This document shows, piece by piece, positions 6,661 to 16,350 of a DNA stretch of 64,000 nt. Positions within the stretch are counted from its first letter, which is position 1; every line of letters starts with the position of its first letter. The notes below the pieces were generated by a model. The model saw nothing but the letters and a program-made list of their open reading frames with translations. It did not search any database and was not told the origin of the DNA. Position numbers and translations under genes: made by a program. Source of the stretch: Mucilaginibacter cryoferens (lineage in GTDB: Bacteria; Bacteroidota; Bacteroidia; Sphingobacteriales; Sphingobacteriaceae); assembly GCF_014205845.1 (NCBI RefSeq), contig NZ_JACHCR010000005.1, forward strand, positions 1-64,000, given 5' to 3'.

Positions 6661-9135
6661 TTATTCGAAGCCTTTTTCACTTGTGTTTTTGTCATCTTTT
6701 TTATCCTTATCGTGATTCTTGTTCCATTTTATTTTTATTTTACCATCGTCGCCATCTGCTGCCAAAATATGCAGCACTATACCCTTCATACGTTTTTTAT
6801 TCCGTTCGGTTACATCAACAATTGCAGTGTCTCCCTTAGGGTTACGCAACGGTATATCCATAGCAATATTGGTGCCCTTTGATAACGAGTAAACGCCGGC
6901 AACGTCCATATTAAGCACACTGGAGTTAATTTGCATCGGGCTGATATCAATTTTATCGCCATCAATATTAAATTTCATATCCAAATTGGCAAACCTGATG
7001 TTCTTAAGGTCACGAAAAGGGAATGCGAATTTCCCCACACTTGTAATTGGCGAAAAGTTTAACAGCGCCCCCTGTTTAAGGTTTACTGTGGTTAAGCCCT
7101 GCAACGTACCAGGCACTATATTACCCGCCCCGTTTATTTTACCGGTAAGGTGAGCCTGTGCCGATAAAAATCCACTCAGGTTTTTGGAGGTAAATTCTTT
7201 CATCCCAAAGTTATTAAACGCCGCAAAAAAGCCACTGGTATTTACATTATCAACCTTTGTATTCACAGTAAAATCATTTACGGTACCGTTTTGCACAAAG
7301 TTACCGTTAAGCTTTAGTGAACCTCCCGCGTGCTTTACACTTACGTTATTTACCCTGATACTGTTATCGGCCATTAAAAGGTCGGCCGTAGCATCTGTGG
7401 CTAAAAAGTTTTTGTAGTACACTTTATCAACCCTTAAATGAATTTCGGCTTTGCCTTTTTCAAATGCAATACTTAAGGCACTGTTTATATTGGCTTTACG
7501 GCCAGCCGCGCTTTTAACCGGCACATCAGCCCTACGGGCATTTAAAAACCCTAAAAACTCGGCCAAATGCAATTGTGGGCTATGCACCTGCCAGTTTAAC
7601 ACTATCTTTTCAGGCGCAGTATAGTACAGGTTTAAAAAGTTATTCACCCGGCCTTCCATAAACACAATACTACTACCTGTTTGCAGGCGAATGTTATTCA
7701 ACAATAAATCATTACCGGCAAATTTGATACTGAAGTTGGTATTTTTAAAATTGAGGTTACGCGGCACATAACTTACATCGGCATTTTTTACATTGATAGT
7801 ACCTGCCAGCATAGGTTTAGAGATCTTAAAATTAACCAGATCTGCCTTATAGGTCAGTTTCAAATCGGCATAGCCTTTGGTAAAACGCAAATCGTTATCG
7901 CCAATGGCATGATTAAGCTTAGCTATATCAAAATGCGATTTGAAAACACCCGTAGCAACCGGCGTATTTAAATTATCAATAAAAGCGGTATCAATAGTAA
8001 AAGGCACCTCTTTGTAGGTGCCATTAAAATGGTATAGTTTAATAACCGAGTTATCATCATTAAACCCCTTACCCTTCACGTAATTATTAGAAAATACGCC
8101 GTTAAAACTGCAATTTTCTATTTTGCCGCCGGGAATTGTTACCACGTTATCCTTTACCTTCGCAGTAACAAATATAGATGGATCGCCACCGCCGCCAAAC
8201 GTTCCCACAATATCGCAGGTAACGGCTATAGGGTTATCTATATTAAACATGTTAAGGCTTTTGGTAATATTGGGGGCCAGCAGATGCGAGGCGCTTGTCC
8301 ACAAAATCTTATCGTTAACAATGTTCAGCACAAATTCTACCTCTGGTTTCGCCAGGTTAAATTTGCCGCCTATAACAAATCCTTCGTCTCCAATTTTTAA
8401 CCCTTTAGGTGCAACTGTAATTAGTTTTGCTGCCTGGTTGTAAGTAATATCAAAATCGCCGTCAAGCAGTTTATCTTTCAAAAAACTCCCTTGTTTTGTA
8501 TTGAACGAAAAGCTTTTGACCATTGTACTTAAGCTAATATCAGCGTGCCAGCCTGTACCGGGCCACTGCATGCGGCCATCCACATCCTTTACTTCAAACT
8601 TAAAAAGCTTAAAAGCCTTACGGTCATCTACCGTAAAATTTACGTTGTTAAGACCAAAACGTTTTATTTGGGTTGATGAGCTGCCGGTATCTTTAACTGC
8701 ATTTTTTTCTTTTGGTTTGCTTTTAAAAACAGAGGTATTGCTGTAACCTGTACTATCGGTAAACAGATCGATACTGGCATCGCTGATCTCTATTTTACTG
8801 ATCTCTACATTGCCATGCAGCAAAGCAGAGGCATTTACAGATACATCAAAATCTTTAGCATCCAGCAAAGTGTGGTGGTGTACTGCCCATTGCTTATCTT
8901 TAATAACTACATTGCGCAAGCTAACAGAAACGCCCGGGAAACCTTTAAAAAAGGCAGGATCGAGTTTACCAATTGTGAGCGTGCCGTTAAGGTTTTTATT
9001 CAATTCGGCGGTAATGAGTTTAAGCACCTTTTCTTTATTGAAGGTGATATACATAGAAATACCCACAAAGGCAATAATAACCACTGCCACTAAAGCACCC
9101 ACTATTTTCAATATTATTTTAATCCACTTAGGCAT
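6661..9135 (-). CDS. AsmA-like envelope protein
   Basis: An 824-aa AsmA-family protein. Residues about 5-32 form one N-terminal membrane anchor (IILKIVGALVAVVIIAFVG), and the rest should lie in the periplasm as a long repeating beta structure. AsmA landmarks are the N-terminal block NGTLTIGKLDPAFFKGFPGVSVSL and the C-terminal GTLQGLTTVNLKQG block followed by LKNIRFANLDMKFNIDGDKIDISPMQINSSVLNMDVAGVYSL. Family members are linked to lipid transport between membranes and outer-membrane assembly. The charged Lys/Asp tail suits a membrane-proximal or cytosolic end. It is a single transcription unit; the stop codon lies close to the divergently placed rpoD promoter region. Confidence 0.85.
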   Translation of the reverse strand: MPKWIKIILKIVGALVAVVIIAFVGISMYITFNKEKVLKLITAELNKNLNGTLTIGKLDPAFFKGFPGVSVSLRNVVIKDKQWAVHHHTLLDAKDFDVSVNASALLHGNVEISKIEISDASIDLFTDSTGYSNTSVFKSKPKEKNAVKDTGSSSTQIKRFGLNNVNFTVDDRKAFKLFKFEVKDVDGRMQWPGTGWHADISLSTMVKSFSFNTKQGSFLKDKLLDGDFDITYNQAAKLITVAPKGLKIGDEGFVIGGKFNLAKPEVEFVLNIVNDKILWTSASHLLAPNITKSLNMFNIDNPIAVTCDIVGTFGGGGDPSIFVTAKVKDNVVTIPGGKIENCSFNGVFSNNYVKGKGFNDDNSVIKLYHFNGTYKEVPFTIDTAFIDNLNTPVATGVFKSHFDIAKLNHAIGDNDLRFTKGYADLKLTYKADLVNFKISKPMLAGTINVKNADVSYVPRNLNFKNTNFSIKFAGNDLLLNNIRLQTGSSIVFMEGRVNNFLNLYYTAPEKIVLNWQVHSPQLHLAEFLGFLNARRADVPVKSAAGRKANINSALSIAFEKGKAEIHLRVDKVYYKNFLATDATADLLMADNSIRVNNVSVKHAGGSLKLNGNFVQNGTVNDFTVNTKVDNVNTSGFFAAFNNFGMKEFTSKNLSGFLSAQAHLTGKINGAGNIVPGTLQGLTTVNLKQGALLNFSPITSVGKFAFPFRDLKNIRFANLDMKFNIDGDKIDISPMQINSSVLNMDVAGVYSLSKGTNIAMDIPLRNPKGDTAIVDVTERNKKRMKGIVLHILAADGDDGKIKIKWNKNHDKDKKDDKNTSEKGFE

Positions 9136-9360
9136 TATAATGTTTTATGGATAAACGGGTTGACTGGTTTATTTGTTTGATATCGACAGATTTAAACACA
9201 AAAGTTGTTGCCTTTTAAGATAAGAACACTTATTAGGGCATCCCAAAAAGATAGATCAGTATGCTTATTTTTTTATATCAATTTGAAATATGTTTCCGTC
9301 TAAATATATAAGTAGTTTCAGCTATTGTAAGACATACAGATTAATTTAAAAACTTATTTA

Positions 9361-9368
9361 TAGATTTG
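9361..9368 (+). promoter_or_regulatory. -7 box upstream of the 108-aa protein gene
   Basis: TAGATTTG matches TAnnTTTG and predicts a leader of about 22 nt to the ATG at 9397. No clear -33 element. Confidence 0.4.
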
Positions 9369-9396
9369 AGCTCCAACGAAGTAGCCTTTTGTTAAA

Positions 9397-9723
9397 ATGA
9401 AAAAAATTCAAAACATCTTTTGGCTACTTTTTCCATTAGTGATTATAGGGTATTTTATTTATAAAGTTGCAACTAACTCCTTTACCGACAAGTTTTTAGG
9501 TTCCAATCCACAACGTATAAAAGCAATAACTATTGATGAAAAGAATTTTATGCCTAACCAACCTGTAAAGCCGGAGTTTTCATATTCTTATTCATTTAAA
9601 GTTAATGGGTATCTATATAAAGGTAATTCGCATGACATCTCTCTTAAGATTGGAGATACCGTGGAGGTTGAATATAATAAAGACCATCCTAACATCAATA
9701 AACCCTTAAATCCCCCAAATTAA
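9397..9723 (+). CDS. Small membrane-anchored protein, DUF3592-like
   Basis: A 108-aa protein with one N-terminal membrane segment (about 8-26, IFWLLFPLVIIGYFIYKVA) and a soluble beta-rich remainder. The pattern FSYSYSFKVNGYLYKGNS...GDTVEVEYNKDHPNINKPL resembles DUF3592, small domains found beside membrane segments in many bacteria, with no known activity. It stands alone between the asmA-like and LLM genes. It is not possible to say more about function from sequence. Confidence 0.65.
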   Translation: MKKIQNIFWLLFPLVIIGYFIYKVATNSFTDKFLGSNPQRIKAITIDEKNFMPNQPVKPEFSYSYSFKVNGYLYKGNSHDISLKIGDTVEVEYNKDHPNINKPLNPPN

Positions 9724-9851
9724 ATTCAAACTGAGATACCGCCCTTATTTTTATAATAGGTAAAGCAATTTGCAATAATAACGGCTTAAGTTAACAGTCC
9801 ACAATATAACGATTTAGTGTATTAAATTAAGCAGCTCACAATTTCTGCTGT

Positions 9852-9881
9852 AAATAAAAAACCTCCGGTGTCATCCGGAGG
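9852..9881 (-). terminator. Terminator of the LLM oxidoreductase gene
   Basis: CCTCCGG (9862-9868) pairs with CCGGAGG (9875-9881). On the minus strand the stem is followed by a T-rich run (TTTTTTATTTA). Confidence 0.85.
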
Positions 9882-9905
9882 CCTGTATAATCTATGCCGG
9901 TATGC

Positions 9906-10937
9906 TTATTTTGCGGTTTCCCTGCGTATAATCGGTGCCACTTTGGTACCATAAAGTTCTATCGCTTTCAGAATTTTTTCATGCGGCGTATGCCCGGTTA
10001 CTAATTGGGCCACAAAGCGCGTATTACCGAAGAGCTCGTATTGCTGCATAATTTTATCAACTGCCATTTGTACATCGCCAACAACCAATGGACCGTCGCT
10101 GCGCAGATACTCAAACGATTCCCTGGTCATGGGCGACCAGCCCCTATCGCGGCCAACACGGGTCATGAGGGCGGCATACGATGGATAAAATTCATCGGCA
10201 GCCTGGCTGGCATCTTCGGCCACATAAAACTGCGATGATATGCCCAACTGTAACTTGCTCACATCGTGCCCCGCTTTTTCGGCAGATTCGCGATAAGCCT
10301 CTACAAATGAAACAAAATGTTTGGGATTACTACCCAATATGGCTATGATCATGGGCAAATTTAACCTGCCCGCACGCAAGGCCGACGCACGGGTGCCGCC
10401 AACGCCTATCCATACCGGAATGGCCTGCTGCAATGGGCGCGGGTAAACACCCTGATTAGCAACCGGGGCACGAAAGTTACCCTCCCAGTTTAATATTTCC
10501 TGTTTGTTTATCTGCAAAAACATTTCCAGTTTTTCGGTAAACAGCGCATCATAATTATCAAGATCGAAGCCGAACAAAGGAAAAGATTCTATAAAAGAAC
10601 CACGACCGGCAATCATTTCGGCACGGCCACCAGAAATAAGATCAACTGTAGCAAAGTTCTGGAAAGTGCGCACCGGATCGGCCGAGCTTAGTACCGTTAC
10701 CGAACTGGAGAGCTTTATGTTTTTGGTGATAGCCGCAGCTGCTGCCATAAATACTTCCGGAGCCGAGATCACAAAATCGGGCCGGTGATGTTCGCCGAAG
10801 GCAAAAACATCTAAACCAACTTCATCGGCCAGTTTAACCTCTTCTAAAAGTTCCTGTACCCTTTTATGGGCGTTAATCGCTTTACCGGCAGTTCCATCGG
10901 GATGTACCTCGCCAAAAGTGCTTATTCCTAATTCCAT
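9906..10937 (-). CDS. LLM-class flavin-dependent oxidoreductase (luciferase-like monooxygenase)
   Basis: A 343-aa cytoplasmic enzyme of the bacterial-luciferase superfamily, which uses reduced FMN or F420 to oxidise diverse small substrates. Family landmarks are the N-terminal MELGISTFGEVHPDG strand, ADEVGLDVFAFGEHHRPDFVISAPE (about 37-61) lining the flavin pocket, SSSVTVLSSADPVRTFQNFATVDLISGGRAEMIAGRGS (about 77-114) and PVWIGVGGTRASALRAGRLNLPM (about 174-196). Length is typical. The subgroup resembles the LLM proteins annotated in Bacteroidota with no known substrate, so the reaction stays open. It is transcribed alone, divergent from the 184-aa protein gene. Confidence 0.88.
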   Translation of the reverse strand: MELGISTFGEVHPDGTAGKAINAHKRVQELLEEVKLADEVGLDVFAFGEHHRPDFVISAPEVFMAAAAAITKNIKLSSSVTVLSSADPVRTFQNFATVDLISGGRAEMIAGRGSFIESFPLFGFDLDNYDALFTEKLEMFLQINKQEILNWEGNFRAPVANQGVYPRPLQQAIPVWIGVGGTRASALRAGRLNLPMIIAILGSNPKHFVSFVEAYRESAEKAGHDVSKLQLGISSQFYVAEDASQAADEFYPSYAALMTRVGRDRGWSPMTRESFEYLRSDGPLVVGDVQMAVDKIMQQYELFGNTRFVAQLVTGHTPHEKILKAIELYGTKVAPIIRRETAK

Positions 10938-11075
10938 AAGTAAAATTAATAAGTTTAAACATATATTTAGAACAGGGCATTTAAATTTACCGGCGAATGA
11001 TAAGCTTTAATTTTTTCAATTAAACTATAAATCCACAAAAATTATACTTACCATTGTGCTTATTTAGAATCATTC

Positions 11076-11630
11076 TTGAAAAAAACCTTCGCCATTATAT
11101 TACTCATTGCTCACCTTTTTAATTTAGGTGGCTATATGGTATTGAGCCAATATTTGGTTTACAGGTCTGATAAATTTGCGACCGAACAAATAAGCAAGGG
11201 AAAATACGATACTACCAACCTTATCGAAATAAAAATCCCCCAGCACCTGCCCCAAATTCACGATTGGAAATCATACGTCCGCGTATCAGGCCAAATACAG
11301 TTCCATGGCGTTGCCTACAACTATGTTAAGCTTAAGGTAACCCGCGATACTGTTTTTGTGCAATGCATCCCTAACTACGAAACCACCAAACTTATTACCG
11401 AAAATGTGATATATGCCAAACAGCTAAATGACATACCGGTAAGCAAAAAGGCACACGAAGCATGGGGCAAAAAATCGGGAGTGGATAATAAATATAATCA
11501 CCCGGTTGCTATCTATAATTTTACACCCCGGATCTCGGCCATTCAAAAACTCAATACTTTTATTTTTATTGATATTAACCAGCCGCTCATTCTCATAAAC
11601 GGCCAGCCGCCCCAGGTTATTACCTGTTAA
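11076..11630 (+). CDS. Hypothetical membrane-anchored or secreted protein
   Basis: A 184-aa protein of unknown function. The N-terminal KKTFAIILLIAHLFNLGGYMVLSQYLV is a signal peptide or membrane anchor; the rest is soluble and periplasmic by inference. The TTG at 11076 is chosen because it gives Lys-Lys before the hydrophobic segment; the next ATG (codon 21) would cut through that segment. It is followed by the FecA-like receptor gene 104 bp downstream on the same strand, which suggests a shared transcript and perhaps a role with that receptor. The short sequence between (11631-11734) has no clear terminator. No family was recognised. Confidence 0.6.
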   Translation: MKKTFAIILLIAHLFNLGGYMVLSQYLVYRSDKFATEQISKGKYDTTNLIEIKIPQHLPQIHDWKSYVRVSGQIQFHGVAYNYVKLKVTRDTVFVQCIPNYETTKLITENVIYAKQLNDIPVSKKAHEAWGKKSGVDNKYNHPVAIYNFTPRISAIQKLNTFIFIDINQPLILINGQPPQVITC

Positions 11631-11734
11631 TACTCCTCCAATCTTTATCAAATAAATTATTTATAAGCACACATATGGGTAAGGCAATTTTACCTATGGT
11701 AGGGCTATAAACTTATTACACCTAATTTAAACTC

Positions 11735-13915
11735 ATGACTAATTTTTATAAAGTAACTTTATTGGCCATACTTACCACGGCATCGGGCTATGTACAGGCG
11801 CAAAAAAGCGTTAAAGATACACTGCGTCTCGATAGTGTAATTATTAAAGATGCAAGGCCAAAAAACCTCCCCAATATACAAGGCACCTATATTTTTGCGG
11901 GTAAAAGAACACACCTGCTTTACCCGGATGAAGGCAAAGCAAACCTTGCCAACAATACAGCCCGTATGGTATTTGCCAAAGTACCGGGCCTTAACGTTTG
12001 GGAAATGGATGGCGCCGGCCTGCAATTAAACATAGGTAACCGGGGTACAGATCCGCATCGGTCTATAGAAATGAATATGCGTCAGAATGGTTACAGCACC
12101 AATTCGGATGCGTTTGGCTATCCGGAAAATCATTACAATGTACCTTTCCAGGCCATTAGCGAAATTCAGTTTGTGCGTGGCTCGGCAGCCTTACAGTTTG
12201 GCCCTCAGTTTGGGGGCATGGTAAACTATAAAATAAAAGAAGGCGACAGCACCAGGGTATTTGGTTTTGAAAGTGAACAATCGGCAGGCTCTAACAACTT
12301 CTTTAATTCGTTTAATGCCGTTGGCGGTAAAGTGGGTAAGGTAAGCTATTACGCCTTTTACTCTACCCGCCGGGGCGATGGCTGGCGGCCAAACGCGGCT
12401 TTTGATTATCACTCTTACTACGCCAACATTAAATACCAGTTTAACAGCAAAGGCAGCGTAGCGCTACAGTTTTCGCGCTCAGATTATGTGCAGCAAATTG
12501 CCGGTGGCTTAACAGACGCGCAATTTGAGGCCGATAACCGCCAATCTTTCAGAGCCAGAAACTTCTTTAATCCCGAGATCAACATCCCTGCATTGCTATT
12601 CAACTATGCTTTCAGCAGCAATACCAAACTGGAAGTTATCTCTAATGTAATATTGGGGCAGCGTAATAGCGTTCAGTTTATCAACACGCCCAATATTAAA
12701 GATACCGTTAATACCAGCCTAAAAACTTTTACCCCCCGCCAGGTAGACAGGGATTACTACGCCGGCTTTACCACCGAAGCGCGCCTGCTGCATACCTACA
12801 AATTGGGCGATTTAAACAGCACTTTTACTACCGGTGTACGCTATTTTGAAGAAACAACCAAACGCCGCCAGAAAGGTGTGGGCACCATAGCTTCAGATTT
12901 TGACCTAACCCTGGTTAAACCTTATGGCATCGACCTGAGGTTGCACTCGTTAAACTACGCTGCCTTTGCCGAAAACATTTTTCAGGTAACGCCCGAGTTT
13001 ACCGTTACACCGGGTGTAAGGTATGAGGTGATCAAATCAACAACATCGGGCGTTATCAACAATGCTACGTTTCCAATTGGCTATAAGGGCAATCGCAATT
13101 TCCCGCTTTTTGGCACAGGGCTACAGTACCAATTACACAATGGCAGCCAGTTTTACGGCAATATATCGCAGGCATACCGCCCTTATTTGTACGCGGCCGT
13201 TACCCCGGCAGATAACCTTACTATTATTGATCCAAACATTAAAGATAGCCGTGGTTATGATATCGATCTGGGTTACCGCGGCCATATCAGTACCGTTTTT
13301 AATTACGATGTTAACGGCTTTTATGTTTACTACGGCAACCGCGCAGGTACTTTAACGCAGGTAGATGCGCAAAATGTAAGTCACCTGTTTTTAACCAACA
13401 TTGGCAATGGTGTGGCCAAAGGTATTGAGGCTTATGCCGAGGTATCGTTACTTCGCTCGTTTAACCAACACGCTGGCAGCGATATCCGCTTGTTTAATTC
13501 CCTGGCTTATACACATGGCCGCTATACCAGCGGCTCCATCAATGCATCTGGCAAAAACATTAGCTTGGCTGGCAATAATTTAGAGAATGTACCAGATTGG
13601 ATAAACCGCACTGGCCTTACCTTTTTAAGCGGCCCGGTTAGCAGCACCCTGCAACTAAGCTATACCAGCAAAAGCTTTAGCGATGCCAATAACACGGTAT
13701 TTAACGCTACAGGAGCTACCGGCATTGTACCAGCCTACCACGTAGTAGATTGGGCATTTAACTACAGCTTCCTTAAAAACTACCACATCAGCGCCAACAT
13801 CAACAACCTGTTTAATGCTAAATACTTTACCCGCCGTATTAATATGTACCCCGGCCCGGGCATACTCCCCGCCGATGGCAGAACATTTAACATAGGCTTT
13901 GGAGTTAAGCTTTAA
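11735..13915 (+). CDS. TonB-dependent receptor, FecA-like
   Basis: A 726-aa outer-membrane receptor. A signal peptide (1-22, cut after VQA) precedes a plug domain (about 35-170) with ANNTARMVFAKVPGLNVWE, NIGNRGTDPHRSIEMNMRQNGY and SEIQFVRGSAALQFGPQFGGMVNYKIK. The beta barrel fills the rest and ends in the aromatic-rich NIGFGVKL. The plug lacks the carboxypeptidase-like domain seen in SusC proteins. This pattern is that of the FecA (ferric dicitrate) group of siderophore receptors, so an iron chelate is the likely ligand; the ligand itself cannot be read from sequence. No FecI/FecR pair lies beside it. It probably shares a transcript with the gene before it and ends at a strong terminator. Confidence 0.88.
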   Translation: MTNFYKVTLLAILTTASGYVQAQKSVKDTLRLDSVIIKDARPKNLPNIQGTYIFAGKRTHLLYPDEGKANLANNTARMVFAKVPGLNVWEMDGAGLQLNIGNRGTDPHRSIEMNMRQNGYSTNSDAFGYPENHYNVPFQAISEIQFVRGSAALQFGPQFGGMVNYKIKEGDSTRVFGFESEQSAGSNNFFNSFNAVGGKVGKVSYYAFYSTRRGDGWRPNAAFDYHSYYANIKYQFNSKGSVALQFSRSDYVQQIAGGLTDAQFEADNRQSFRARNFFNPEINIPALLFNYAFSSNTKLEVISNVILGQRNSVQFINTPNIKDTVNTSLKTFTPRQVDRDYYAGFTTEARLLHTYKLGDLNSTFTTGVRYFEETTKRRQKGVGTIASDFDLTLVKPYGIDLRLHSLNYAAFAENIFQVTPEFTVTPGVRYEVIKSTTSGVINNATFPIGYKGNRNFPLFGTGLQYQLHNGSQFYGNISQAYRPYLYAAVTPADNLTIIDPNIKDSRGYDIDLGYRGHISTVFNYDVNGFYVYYGNRAGTLTQVDAQNVSHLFLTNIGNGVAKGIEAYAEVSLLRSFNQHAGSDIRLFNSLAYTHGRYTSGSINASGKNISLAGNNLENVPDWINRTGLTFLSGPVSSTLQLSYTSKSFSDANNTVFNATGATGIVPAYHVVDWAFNYSFLKNYHISANINNLFNAKYFTRRINMYPGPGILPADGRTFNIGFGVKL

Positions 13916-13917
13916 AC

Positions 13918-13952
13918 AAAAACGGCCTCCCGAAATTCGGGAGGTCGTTTTT
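13918..13952. terminator. Bidirectional terminator between the FecA-like and receiver genes
   Basis: AAAAACGGCCTCCCGAA (13918-13934) is mirrored by TTCGGGAGGTCGTTTTT (13936-13952), with A and T runs at both ends. It serves two convergent genes. Confidence 0.9.
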
Positions 13953-13966
13953 GTTATGTAGGGTTT

Positions 13967-14338
13967 TTATATTTCCGTGTATTTTTTAACTACAGCTATA
14001 AGCGTTGTAAGATCAAATGGCTTTTTGAGATAGCCATCGGCATTACCATCTTTGGCTATCTGTTCAATATTGTTTACTGCCGATACAATGATCACGGGGA
14101 TATGGCTGGTTGTTGGGTCGCTTTTTAATCCCTTGCTTATCTCCTGTCCACTGGCATCACTTTTCCAATCGGTAAGCCAGTTATCCAGCAGTATAAGGTC
14201 GGGCTTTATCTCGCCCAGTTTTTTAAGGACGCGGGCATTATCCGAAGCAACTACTTCATACTTTTCCTCTTCCAAAACATAAACTATGGTATCGCGGATG
14301 TCTTTATCATCTTCGATCACTAAAATCTTCTTGGCCAT
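13967..14338 (-). CDS. Single-domain response regulator (CheY-like receiver)
   Basis: A 123-aa stand-alone receiver. Acidic residues Glu9-Asp10-Asp11, phosphoacceptor Asp52 (LILLDNWL), Ser86 (IIVSAV) and Lys105 (YLKKPF) are all in place, so it should be phosphorylated by a histidine kinase. A short extra loop (NWLTDWKSDASGQE) follows the phosphoacceptor. There is no output domain, and no kinase gene lies nearby, so its partner and effect are unknown. It lies convergent to the FecA-like gene and downstream of tdk on the same strand, but 159 bp separate it from tdk. Confidence 0.9.
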   Translation of the reverse strand: MAKKILVIEDDKDIRDTIVYVLEEEKYEVVASDNARVLKKLGEIKPDLILLDNWLTDWKSDASGQEISKGLKSDPTTSHIPVIIVSAVNNIEQIAKDGNADGYLKKPFDLTTLIAVVKKYTEI

Positions 14339-14497
14339 AAGTATTTGCTGTTGTAAACGAATATAATGAATTTAATTTTTAATTATATTTTTTTCATATA
14401 ATTCATTTTTAAAATCAATCGCAGGTATAACAAACAAAGGACTACCTTTTGTTTTAGCAATTATACAGATACAGAAAATTATTATAAACCAAACAAC

Positions 14498-15070
14498 TTA
14501 GCTGTTATAGCAAATGCGGCAGCGAGGCTCGTAGCTTTCTTTTTCGCCCAACAAAATGCGGCTATTATCGGGCACAAGACGGTACGAGTACATGGCCGGG
14601 TTGCCACACTGAACACATACGGCGTGCAGTTTGGTAACAGATTCGGCTATGGCCATAATAGCGGGCATAGGGCCAAACGGCCGGCCTTTAAAATCCATAT
14701 CCAGGCCGGCAACTATTACACGGATGCCGCGGTTAGCCAATATGGTGCAAACCTCCGGCAACTCGTCATCAAAAAATTGAGCTTCATCAACACCTATAAC
14801 ATGGGCATCATTAACCAGCAGCAGTATAGCCGAAGCACTGTCGACAGCAGTTGAAGAAAATTTATTGGCGTTGTGCGATACAATAGCATCCTCGCCATAA
14901 CGGGTATCTGATTTAGGGCTAAAAATTTCCACCTTTAATTTAGCTATCCGTGCACGGTTAAGTCTGCGGATAAGTTCTTCGGTTTTACCAGAAAACATCG
15001 ACCCGCAGATCAATTCTATACTGCCTCCTGATTCGCTTTTACGCCTAAAAATATCCTCGTGGTAAACCAT
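14498..15070 (-). CDS. tdk: Thymidine kinase
   Basis: A 190-aa type II thymidine kinase, which phosphorylates thymidine to dTMP in pyrimidine salvage. It has the P-loop GSMFSGKTE (about 23-31), the DEAQFF Walker B-like segment (about 95-100), the GLDMDFKGRPFGP segment and the two CxxC pairs of the structural zinc site (CVQCG and CRIC near the C-terminus). Length matches the family. It is divergent from the 340-aa protein gene across a 257-bp spacer that carries repetitive ACTCTAAA-like sequence. Confidence 0.95.
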   Translation of the reverse strand: MVYHEDIFRRKSESGGSIELICGSMFSGKTEELIRRLNRARIAKLKVEIFSPKSDTRYGEDAIVSHNANKFSSTAVDSASAILLLVNDAHVIGVDEAQFFDDELPEVCTILANRGIRVIVAGLDMDFKGRPFGPMPAIMAIAESVTKLHAVCVQCGNPAMYSYRLVPDNSRILLGEKESYEPRCRICYNS

Positions 15071-15076
15071 TATTAA

Positions 15077-15192
15077 AATAAAACTCTAAATCTTAAACTA
15101 TAAACTCTAATTGTTAAGTCCGATAAATTCGAAACCGCGGTGGTTAACTTTAAATCCCGATTATTTAAACCCTAAATGTTAAGCTTTAAAAG
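15077..15192. repeat. AT-rich degenerate repeats (AAACTCTAAA type)
   Basis: The spacer between tdk and the next gene contains AAACTCTAAATCTTAAACTA and TAAACTCTAATTGTTAAG, followed by variants (TTTAAACCCTAAATGTTAAG). The units are loose variations of a CTAAAY-like motif. Confidence 0.4.
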
Positions 15193-15293
15193 GGAAGGAT
15201 CATCAACACAAATTGAAACTGTTTGCGTTTATGTAAGGGCTGTTTATGCAGCACATAACCTTTAACAAGACGTCAAATATCAGGATTTTATCC

Positions 15294-15301
15294 TATTTTT
15301 G
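15294..15301 (+). promoter_or_regulatory. -7 box upstream of the 340-aa protein gene
   Basis: TATTTTTG matches TAnnTTTG. It predicts a leader of only about 20 nt before the ATG at 15328. Confidence 0.45.
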
Positions 15302-15327
15302 GTAAGTATTTTTCTAACATTGAAGCC

Positions 15328-16350
15328 ATGAAGCAAATGGATGTATTTAAAAAGATAGGCGGCATTTTACAAGAGCTTAATGACCAATATGATTACCTTA
15401 AAGCCGAAAGCAGTGATCTGAACGAACTTGAACTGGAGCTTTTTGTTGCCAATGCTCATTTTTTGAAAGATCATGCCGAAATACTCCGCAAAATTCACGA
15501 GCGCAAGCCCGCCCCTGCCGATATACCGGAACCGGTTGCAAAACCCGAGCCGGTTATTGAAGAACCAAAAGCAGCCCCAATTACGGCTTCACTAAAACAG
15601 GAACCTATATACGAACGCCGTTTTTTTGAGCCCGTTGTACAGCAAAAACCTATTGTTGAAACCAAACTCGAACTAACTAAAGAAGCCGAACCTCCGGTTT
15701 TGGCACCATACAACCCGGTTAAACCCGAAATTGAAGAACCCCTTGACATTAAAGAAGAACCCGCCCCGGTAATTAACCTTGGCACCGGCAGTTCAAGTGC
15801 TGATTCGTATTCGTTTGAAAGACAAGAACCAGAAATAGTACAGCAGGAATTGGTTTTGGATGAAGCCATTGAGCCGCAGCAAGAAATAGAGCTCATAGAA
15901 CCTGTAGTTACCATTGAAGAGCCTGTTGAAGTAGCAGAACCTATTGTTGAAGAACCAACACCTGCACCACAACCCGAACTATTTAAACCGATGGTTGCCA
16001 AAACAGAACCAACGGAGGCAGATAAAGTGCTTACTTTTAATCAAAAAATTTCGGCACAAATAGCAGAAAGGGATAATAATCGGGTGGCATCGCCCGTGAA
16101 TATATTACCCATTACCGACCTAAAATCGGCCATTAATCTGAATGATAAGCTGCTTTACATTAAAGACCTGTTTAACGGCTATAGCCTGGCCTACAGTGAA
16201 GCCATTGAAATAGTAAATCGCTTTAACACCTTTGATGAGGCCGAACGTTTTTTAAAAACCAACTACGTTGCCAAAAACAACTGGGACAGCAAAGCGGCTA
16301 CTACCGAGAAATTTTATACTTTGCTGAAACGCAGGTATCCAACGGTTTAG
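15328..16350 (+). CDS. Hypothetical protein with Pro/Glu-rich linker
   Basis: A 340-aa cytoplasmic protein of unknown function. A short helical N-terminal part (1-60, KKIGGILQELNDQYDYLKAESS...LKDHAEILRKIHE) and a helical C-terminal part (about 260-340, LKSAINLNDKLLYIKDLFNGYSLAYSEAIEIVNRFNTFDEAERFL) are joined by about 190 residues rich in Pro, Glu, Val and Lys, probably disordered. The C-terminal block looks like a folded, conserved domain; I recall similar C-termini in Bacteroidota proteins of unknown function but cannot name a family. The acidic linker could bind basic partners; this is speculative. The stop codon TAG gives its last base to the first unit of a 14-copy GTCATTG repeat. Confidence 0.75.
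   Translation: MKQMDVFKKIGGILQELNDQYDYLKAESSDLNELELELFVANAHFLKDHAEILRKIHERKPAPADIPEPVAKPEPVIEEPKAAPITASLKQEPIYERRFFEPVVQQKPIVETKLELTKEAEPPVLAPYNPVKPEIEEPLDIKEEPAPVINLGTGSSSADSYSFERQEPEIVQQELVLDEAIEPQQEIELIEPVVTIEEPVEVAEPIVEEPTPAPQPELFKPMVAKTEPTEADKVLTFNQKISAQIAERDNNRVASPVNILPITDLKSAINLNDKLLYIKDLFNGYSLAYSEAIEIVNRFNTFDEAERFLKTNYVAKNNWDSKAATTEKFYTLLKRRYPTV

Noticed and set aside
15495..16001. 168-codon Ser/Gly-rich frame on the minus strand
   Set aside because: It is antisense to the Pro/Glu-rich linker of the 340-aa protein; its composition is a by-product of that linker.
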